NCBI GenBank assembly: GCA_051000345.1
Contig: JBPCOJ010000035.1
Span: forward strand, 1-19,280
Direction of reading: 5' to 3'
Origin: JBHENC01 sp051000345
GTDB lineage: Bacteria; Acidobacteriota; Blastocatellia; Pyrinomonadales; Pyrinomonadaceae
Length of the DNA: 19,280 bases
This document shows, piece by piece, positions 14,730 through 19,280 of this stretch (the first letter of the stretch is position 1; each line of letters begins with the position of its first letter). The notes under the pieces were generated by a model. That model did not search any database. It was not told the DNA's origin and saw only the letters and a program-made list of their open reading frames with translations. The position numbers were made by a program, and so were the translations under genes.

Positions 14730-15191
14730 TTAACTGCGCGCCGCTGCTGCTTTTTGCTGCTGATTTTTCTTTTCCGCTTCCATGCGCGTGCCTAACTCGT
14801 CGATCAATTCCTTGCTCAAGACCTTGCGCGCGCTCTTGAACATTTCATCTTCTTCTTCTTCGACGTGGTGCTCGACATTTTCTTGCAACACTTTTAATTT
14901 CGCCGTCCACTGCTCCGTATCGACGGGCGTCGTGGTCAATTCTCCCAAAAGGATTTTGACTACGTGATGCTCCTCGACACCTTCGAGCGTAATGTCGCGC
15001 GTCTCAGCCTCTTTTTTCAGCACCGGATAAAAGATCGTTTCCTCTATGTGCGCGTGGATTTCGAGTTCTTCCTTGAGTTGTGCAAACAGTTCGTGGCGCG
15101 TTTTGACGGCGCGTTCGGTCGTCGGCTCCAATTTCTCGAAAATGCCTGCGACGGTTTTGTGGTCGTGTTTCAATAGTTCAAAAGCGTTCAT
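14730..15191 (-). CDS. Hemerythrin-like HHE cation-binding protein
   Basis: HHE-domain proteins form four-helix bundles with a non-heme diiron centre and act in oxygen, nitric oxide or iron sensing, storage or repair. The 153-residue protein begins FELLKHDHKTV (4-14, with His9 and His11) and has a second helix with EIHAHIEETIFYPVL (44-58; His46, Glu50). A third helix has EEHHVVKILL (73-82; His75) and the fourth has VEHHVEEEEDEMF (107-118; His108/109, acidic partners at 113-115). The last 15 residues are a Lys/Gln/Ala-rich tail. There is no signal peptide, so it is cytoplasmic. AAGGAGA five bases before the ATG fixes the start. Its upstream region holds a TATAAT and a palindrome. It could belong to the DNA-repair-like (YtfE) group by motif style, but that is not certain. 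Confidence 0.92.
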   Translation of the reverse strand: MNAFELLKHDHKTVAGIFEKLEPTTERAVKTRHELFAQLKEELEIHAHIEETIFYPVLKKEAETRDITLEGVEEHHVVKILLGELTTTPVDTEQWTAKLKVLQENVEHHVEEEEDEMFKSARKVLSKELIDELGTRMEAEKKNQQQKAAAARS

Positions 15192-15272
15192 GTCTTCTCC
15201 TTAAAATGTGGCGAGTGTTGTGCGCTTGCACGATAAACATACGTGCGTGAATGTGTGCCTGATCGTCAATCA

Positions 15273-15278
15273 ATTATA
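15273..15278 (-). promoter_or_regulatory. -10 element of the hemerythrin-like gene
   Basis: On the minus strand these bases read TATAAT, a perfect -10, placing +1 near 15266 and a leader of about 75 bases. The -35 region (near 15296-15301, AGGTGA) is poor, as in promoters that need or respond to a regulator. Confidence 0.5.
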
Positions 15279-15300
15279 GTGCCAACGCGATTGTTTCACC

Positions 15301-15315
15301 TTATGATATTCATAA
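15301..15315. promoter_or_regulatory. Operator-like palindrome TTATGA-TAT-TCATAA
   Basis: The six-base arms are perfectly inverted around TAT. The centre lies about 42 bases upstream of the predicted start of the hemerythrin-like transcript, abutting its weak -35. The 15-mer matches 11 of the 14 defined PerR-box positions. Its odd length does not fit the usual 14-16 bp even palindromes of CRP/FNR proteins. Which regulator binds is not known. Confidence 0.45.
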
Positions 15316-15379
15316 TGTATCGCAGCACAGTTAATAGTGTATCGCGGCGTACAGTGTGAAAGCTGCGGGAGCCTTATCC

Positions 15380-15409
15380 TTGACAAGCTGTCCGGCTCAT
15401 TTCTATCAT
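15380..15409 (+). promoter_or_regulatory. Promoter of the 15.4-19.3 kb gene cluster
   Basis: A perfect TTGACA (15380-15385) and TATCAT (15404-15409, one mismatch) are separated by 18 bases. Transcription would start near 15416, ahead of the phosphatidyltransferase gene, and may read through the genes downstream. Confidence 0.75.
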
Positions 15410-15481
15410 GCTCTGTTTTGATTGTTCGCAGAAATGCGTGTCAGCCTGTTTTATTATCAACCGGGAGAAAACCTAAAAGTG

Positions 15482-16198
15482 ATGGGGGCGAGCATCGGGC
15501 GCGGCGCAAAGCGTATCATCGATTGGATGGTGCGCTGGCTCGCCTACGGCCACGTTAATCCGAACGTATTGACGATTATCGGCGTTGCAGTCAACGTGCT
15601 GTGCGGATTGCTGTTCGGCTTCGGCTATTTTTTCTGGGCTGGAATTATTCTGATCGTCGCTAATCTCTTCGACATGCTCGACGGGAGCGTTGCGCGTTTA
15701 TCTGGCCGCGTGACGCGCTTCGGAGGCTTTCTCGATTCGTCGCTCGACCGCCTTTCGGACATGGTGATCTTCGTCGGCGTACTCGTTTTTTACGCGCGCG
15801 ATACGGAGTTTCATTCGACGCTCGATGTTTTTTTAACGGGCGCGGCCTTGATGGGTTCCGTGATGGTGAGTTACACGAGCGCGCGCGCCGAAAGCTTGAT
15901 TCCGAAGTGCGACGTGGGTTTTTTGCGCCGCCCGGAACGCGTCGTGCTATTGATTATCGGCGCGCTTTCGACGCATCCGGGTTCAACTAATATGTTTGCC
16001 AACCGTATGCCCGCAGTGCTCTGGATTCTCGCCGTCGGCTCGCTCTGGACGTTTACGCATCGCATGTATCACACATGGCGCGAAGTCAACAAAGTCGAGG
16101 CCGCGCAAAGCGAAAAAAACACGGCAGAGGATGCCGCTTCCAACGCATCTAAAATCGGCGGAACGGAGACGGGCGTAAAACCGGACTTCGCGCGCTGA
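15482..16198 (+). CDS. CDP-alcohol phosphatidyltransferase family protein
   Basis: The protein is an integral membrane enzyme that transfers a phosphatidyl group from a CDP-diacylglycerol-type donor to a small alcohol in phospholipid synthesis. The full signature D-xx-DG-xx-AR-x8-G-xxx-D-xxx-D is present: DMLDGSVAR (64-72), Gly81, Asp85 and Asp89. The VNPNVLTIIG opening (25-34) is also typical. Several hydrophobic segments are visible (about 27-47, 50-63, 94-105, 116-128, 152-163, 175-190). The C-terminal 35 residues are polar. I chose the ATG at 15482, which gives the usual short N-terminal helix. GGGAGA at 15463-15468 could serve it or the GTG at 15479. An ATG at 15434 would add 16 residues. 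Product (phosphatidylglycerol phosphate, inositol phosphate or other lipid) cannot be decided. It is the first gene after a good promoter. Confidence 0.93.
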   Translation: MGASIGRGAKRIIDWMVRWLAYGHVNPNVLTIIGVAVNVLCGLLFGFGYFFWAGIILIVANLFDMLDGSVARLSGRVTRFGGFLDSSLDRLSDMVIFVGVLVFYARDTEFHSTLDVFLTGAALMGSVMVSYTSARAESLIPKCDVGFLRRPERVVLLIIGALSTHPGSTNMFANRMPAVLWILAVGSLWTFTHRMYHTWREVNKVEAAQSEKNTAEDAASNASKIGGTETGVKPDFAR

Positions 16199-16285
16199 AG
16201 CCGCGTGATTTTTTGGATCATACGATTTCTATTACTATTTCTTCTTGCGCTCTTTTTATTCAATCTTCGAGGTGAATGGAAAACG

Positions 16286-17200
16286 ATGACTGTTGTTTGC
16301 CCGTGTTGCGGCCATGAGTTTGCGGGGAATTTGTATGCGGGCTGCACGGCGTGCGGCGCGCGTGCCGTCGGCGAACCTCTTTCCCGCCCGCTGCGCGAAC
16401 TGCCGTCTTACATACCTGCGTTTTTTGCTTGCGTCACAGGCGCGCTGCTGCTCGCAATCCTCATTGTAAGCACGATCACGGCGCAACTCGAACACGGCTC
16501 GCTTTTTCACACAAGTTTTTCAGCTCTCGCTGACGCTGCCGAAACAGCCGCGTGGCGCATCAAATACGCCGCGTTGCCCGCGAGCATCGCCGCTTTGTGG
16601 ATAGCGCTGCGCACACAGGCGCGCGTGCGGCGTTTTCCGTTGCGCTTTGCCGGTACACGCTTGGCACACGCAGGAATCGCAGGATCGGCGCTCGCGCTGT
16701 TATTGATCGCGGCATCCATCGGCGTCACAGTGCCGGAACGCCTTCGCCGCAGGCAGTTGGGAATCACTGCCGCTTCAAACGCGCAACTCTGGACGATTAA
16801 CCGCGCGCTGCTTAAATATCGCGCGCAGTCCGGCACGTTCCCGATGGACTTACATGATTTGCAGCAGTTACCAGACAACGACGGCTCAATCGCCGCCGCG
16901 CTTGCTGCCGTCGATCCGAACGGCAACGGATACAAGCCGACATCCGTTCAAGCTCGTTTGCCGAAGCGCGTGCGTTCCCTGCGCGGCGCGGCGCTTCGCA
17001 CAATCAGCGCGACGAACGTAAATGATCTGCCCGACGAAGGACTTACCTTTACCAACTACGAATTGACACTGCCCGGCGCGGACAAAATTCTCGGCACCGC
17101 CGATGACGTGACGATGCGCGACAGCGTTATCATAGAGCCTTCCAAGCCTTCCCGCAGTTCTGCCGCGACGCTTTCTTCAAGCGATGCGAGCGCGCCGTAA
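16286..17200 (+). CDS. Zinc-ribbon membrane protein with pseudopilin-like C-terminus, function unknown
   Basis: No named family is recognised. From the ATG at 16286 the 304-residue protein has a zinc ribbon (Cys5, Cys8, Cys20, Cys23), then membrane segments at about 44-66 and 95-108. A third segment at 127-148 runs into a long helix, AQLWTINRALLKYRAQSGTF (166-185). The helix and the following P-x-DLHDLQ, together with a later PGADKILGTADDVT (263-276), resemble the globular part of type II secretion pseudopilins, where a membrane helix passes into a periplasmic alpha-beta domain. There is no prepilin-peptidase signal. The frame is open back to a GTG at 16205. That stretch would add a hydrophobic helix but uses ATA, CGA, CTA and TTA codons rare elsewhere here, so I take it as leader. 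GAGGTG lies 12 bases before the ATG. It sits 87 bases after the phosphatidyltransferase gene and 13 before the next gene. Confidence 0.75.
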   Translation: MTVVCPCCGHEFAGNLYAGCTACGARAVGEPLSRPLRELPSYIPAFFACVTGALLLAILIVSTITAQLEHGSLFHTSFSALADAAETAAWRIKYAALPASIAALWIALRTQARVRRFPLRFAGTRLAHAGIAGSALALLLIAASIGVTVPERLRRRQLGITAASNAQLWTINRALLKYRAQSGTFPMDLHDLQQLPDNDGSIAAALAAVDPNGNGYKPTSVQARLPKRVRSLRGAALRTISATNVNDLPDEGLTFTNYELTLPGADKILGTADDVTMRDSVIIEPSKPSRSSAATLSSSDASAP

Positions 17201-17213
17201 AGGACATCGACGC

Positions 17214-17507
17214 ATGTCTTTTATCAGCCGTTTCCTGCGAAAAAAAACAGAGAATGACGCGGGGCGCGTGGCGCGTCTGCTGCGCACGGGGCGCATTGCC
17301 GAGGGCACCGTCTTCGACATTAGCGACGACGACGCGCCCGATGCCGCCGCGCAGATTTTCTACACATACACCATCGGCAGCATGGACTACGAATCATCGC
17401 AACTTCTGAGCGAAGAACAGCGCCAGCAAAAATCGAACTACAAGCCAGGCACGCGCATCACCGTTCGCTACGATCCGCGTCAGCCCGGCAATTCCGTCGT
17501 AGTATAA
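17214..17507 (+). CDS. Small DUF3592-like protein
   Basis: The 97-residue protein starts at an ATG with AGGA at 17201-17204. A longer frame from 17184 overlaps the preceding gene and lacks a ribosome site. A basic N-terminus (SRFLRKKTENDAGR) is followed by a compact beta-rich domain: GRIAEGTVFDI, QIFYTYTIGSMDYESSQLL, YKPGTRITVRYDPRQPGNSVV. The pattern Y-x-Y-x-x-G-x-x-Y followed by PG-x-x-[IV]-x-V-x-YDP-x-x-P is that of DUF3592 domains. These often sit beside membrane segments, and here no such segment is present. The function of the family is not established. It lies 13 bases after the zinc-ribbon membrane gene and 24 before the carboxylase gene, in one apparent operon; a link with the membrane protein upstream is plausible. 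Confidence 0.78.
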   Translation: MSFISRFLRKKTENDAGRVARLLRTGRIAEGTVFDISDDDAPDAAAQIFYTYTIGSMDYESSQLLSEEQRQQKSNYKPGTRITVRYDPRQPGNSVVV

Positions 17508-17531
17508 CCAAGAAAGTATTCTCCTGATTTT

Positions 17532-19103
17532 ATGTTCCGTAAAATTCTCATTGCCAATCGCGGCGAAATCGCTGTGCGCGTGGCGCGTGCGTGCCGTGAT
17601 TTGGGCATCTCGCCGGTAGCCGTTTTTTCGGAAGCAGACCAGACGGCGCTGCATGTAAGAATGTGCGACGAAGCTTACGAAGTAGGCGCGGCGGCTTCTG
17701 TGGAAAGCTATTTGCGCATTGATCGTATCATCGACGCGGCAAAAAAAAGCGGCGCGGAAGCGATTCATCCGGGTTATGGATTTCTCGCCGAGAACGCGGA
17801 TTTTGCGCGCGCCGTTCGAGATGCGGGCTTAACTTTTATCGGCCCTTCCGCAGAAGCGATGGATTTGATGGGGTCGAAGACGAGCGCGCGTCGCGTTGCC
17901 ATCGAAGCGGGCGCGCCCGTCGTTCCCGGCACAACCGAACCGCTCACGTCTCATTCAGAAGCGCTTGAAATCGCCGCCAGCTTTGGTTATCCGGTGATGC
18001 TGAAGGCTTCTGCGGGCGGCGGCGGCAAAGGAATGCGGCTCGTCAAAAGCGCTCATGAAATGCCATCGGCCTTCGAGACGGCGCAAGCGGAAGCGGCGGC
18101 GGCATTCGGCAACGCTGAAATCTATCTCGAAAAAGCCATCGAGCGTCCACGCCACATCGAAATCCAAATCTTCGCGGACAGGCACGGCAACGTCGTGCAT
18201 CTGGGCGAGCGCGAATGCTCTATCCAACGCCGCCACCAGAAGGTAATCGAGGAATGCCCTTCACCGATAGATGATGCGGAGTTGCGCGAACGCATGGGCG
18301 AATCGGCGGTGAAAATCGCCAGTCGCGTGAACTATACGGGCGCGGGTACAATCGAATTCCTCGTGGCAGATGCGACGCGCGATTTTTACTTTTTAGAAAT
18401 GAACACGCGGCTGCAAGTCGAGCATCCGGTCACGGAACTCGTGACGGGCTTCGATCTCGTCCGCGAGCAAATCACAGTCGCCGCCGGAGCCGCGCTTTCC
18501 TTCACGCAAGCGGATGTCGTCTGGCGCGGCCACGCCGTCGAATGCCGCGTTTATGCCGAAGACCCTGACAACAATTTTTTGCCTGCGCCCGGAAAAATCA
18601 ATCATCTGCGCGTGCCAGCAGGCGCAGGCATACGCGACGATGGCGGCGTCGAGCAGGGAGCGGAAGTTTCCATTTACTATGATCCGATGATCTCGAAACT
18701 CGCCGCGTGGGGACGCACGCGCGGCGAAGCGATTGATCGACTGCGCCGCGCGCTCGACGAATATTCCGTCGGCGGCATTAAAACGACGCTTCCCTTTTTC
18801 CGTGAGATTGTGCGCGACACAGAGTTTATCGAAGGCCGACTCGATACGGGATTCATCGAACGCTTTTTCGAGCGCCGAAACACACAACGTGACGCACACG
18901 CTGATGTTGATAATAGTTCTGTTGCCGGAGCAGACGAACCGCAGCGCCGCGATATGGCGATCATCGCCGCCGCTCTCGATTACACTTTCGCGCGCGAAGG
19001 AAATTCGATTGCATCGCCGCACGCCGCTTCAACTTCTCTTCCTCAAAAACCGGAAGAAAGCCGCTGGCGCATGGCCGGGCGCATCGCGCTGCACAACTCC
19101 TAA
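17532..19103 (+). CDS. accC: Biotin carboxylase subunit of an acyl-CoA carboxylase
   Basis: This subunit uses ATP and bicarbonate to carboxylate biotin on a carrier protein; a partner transferase then passes the carboxyl group to acetyl- or propionyl-CoA. The protein has the N-terminal FRKILIANRGEIAVRV (2-17) and HPGYGFLAEN (79-88). The ATP-grasp part has GGGGKGM (162-168), RRHQKVIEECPS (233-244) and FLEMNTRLQVEHPVTE (287-302). Catalytic Glu289, Asn291, Arg293, Glu297 and Arg339 match E. coli BC offset by one. At 523 residues it is about 70 longer than E. coli AccC. The extra part after 450 is polar, Ala-rich and without a biotin site. The AccC symbol is for the family; a propionyl-CoA carboxylase alpha chain is equally possible. 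No clear Shine-Dalgarno sequence is seen in the 24-base gap upstream. A carrier-like gene follows after 79 bases. Confidence 0.95.
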   Translation: MFRKILIANRGEIAVRVARACRDLGISPVAVFSEADQTALHVRMCDEAYEVGAAASVESYLRIDRIIDAAKKSGAEAIHPGYGFLAENADFARAVRDAGLTFIGPSAEAMDLMGSKTSARRVAIEAGAPVVPGTTEPLTSHSEALEIAASFGYPVMLKASAGGGGKGMRLVKSAHEMPSAFETAQAEAAAAFGNAEIYLEKAIERPRHIEIQIFADRHGNVVHLGERECSIQRRHQKVIEECPSPIDDAELRERMGESAVKIASRVNYTGAGTIEFLVADATRDFYFLEMNTRLQVEHPVTELVTGFDLVREQITVAAGAALSFTQADVVWRGHAVECRVYAEDPDNNFLPAPGKINHLRVPAGAGIRDDGGVEQGAEVSIYYDPMISKLAAWGRTRGEAIDRLRRALDEYSVGGIKTTLPFFREIVRDTEFIEGRLDTGFIERFFERRNTQRDAHADVDNSSVAGADEPQRRDMAIIAAALDYTFAREGNSIASPHAASTSLPQKPEESRWRMAGRIALHNS

Positions 19104-19182
19104 AACTTAAAACGAAGCTTCGCCGCAAAACACTAAATCCTTTGTGCGCTTTTCATCGTTCGATGAAGGCAATGAACACGAA

Positions 19183-19280
19183 ATGAAACTTATCGCAGAC
19201 ATCGCAGGGCAATCGCATGAAGTAAATATTGAGCGTAACAATGACGAGCCGACGCGTTTCGTCGCCGTCGTCGATGGGCG
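19183..19280 (+). CDS. Probable biotin carboxyl carrier protein, first codons only
   Basis: From the ATG at 19183 the frame is open to the window edge (32 codons and 2 bases), reading MKLIADIAGQSHEVNIERNN and on to RFVAVVDG. This resembles the short beta-strand start of biotin/lipoyl carrier proteins encoded next to acyl-CoA carboxylase alpha chains. The biotin-attachment motif (MKM) would lie beyond the window. AAGG at 19166-19169 is a weakly spaced ribosome site. The position after a biotin carboxylase that lacks its own carrier domain is the main support. Confidence 0.6.
   Translation, partial: MKLIADIAGQSHEVNIERNNDEPTRFVAVVDG

Noticed and set aside
16205..16285. GTG start giving an extra hydrophobic helix to the zinc-ribbon protein
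   Set aside because: The stretch is T-rich with ATA, CGA, CTA and TTA codons unlike the rest of the gene, and T-rich leader DNA reads as hydrophobic by chance. It is kept as an alternative start only.

Overview
The window reads as the chromosome of a moderately GC-rich, Gram-negative-type bacterium. My best guess is Acidobacteriota, perhaps Blastocatellia. That rests on the mix of genes and their style (split ATP synthase genes, S41 protease, vitamin B12-dependent mutase, many GCGC-rich codons), not on a marker gene, so the taxon is inference. Almost everything is a recognisable single-copy gene with housekeeping or stress functions. There is no prophage, CRISPR array, rRNA or tRNA.

Layout. 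1-397 (minus) is the N-terminal part of a methylmalonyl-CoA mutase large subunit, cut by the window edge. 613-891 is a small unrecognised gene. 1008-3556 is an F1 ATP synthase block, atpD then atpC, with a repeat-built coiled-coil gene of unknown function between them and no atpA or atpG beside them. 3891-4949 is ruvB behind a near-consensus promoter. It converges with a minus-strand pair: pdxJ (5143-5901) and a family 2 glycosyltransferase (5976-6860). 6984-8705 is an exported S41 C-terminal processing protease, converging with an RlmI-type rRNA methyltransferase (8774-9943, minus).

10145-12253 is a peroxide-defence pair: a PerR-type Fur-family regulator and a heme catalase, closed by a strong terminator. 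12545-13600 (minus) is a response regulator with an HD-GYP domain, divergent from a GreA-family factor (13950-14429). A hemerythrin-like protein follows (14730-15191, minus). From about 15380 to the right edge runs a plus-strand cluster: a CDP-alcohol phosphatidyltransferase, a zinc-ribbon membrane protein with a pseudopilin-like tail, a small DUF3592-like protein, an acyl-CoA carboxylase biotin-carboxylase subunit and the first codons of what looks like its biotin-carrier partner.

How the genes fit together. The mutase at the left edge and the carboxylase at the right edge could be consecutive steps of propionyl-CoA metabolism, although about 17 kb separates them. PerR, catalase and hemerythrin fit an oxygen/peroxide theme, with palindromic operator candidates upstream of perR and of the hemerythrin gene.

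The least ordinary structures are: the coiled-coil gene inside the atpD-atpC pair, whose 126-bp tandem repeats encode exactly six heptads each; two copies of a roughly 125-bp element made of three evenly spaced hairpins with inverted termini (12372-12492 and 14467-14593), which looks like a REP- or MITE-type dispersed repeat; and the zinc-ribbon/pseudopilin-like composite protein.
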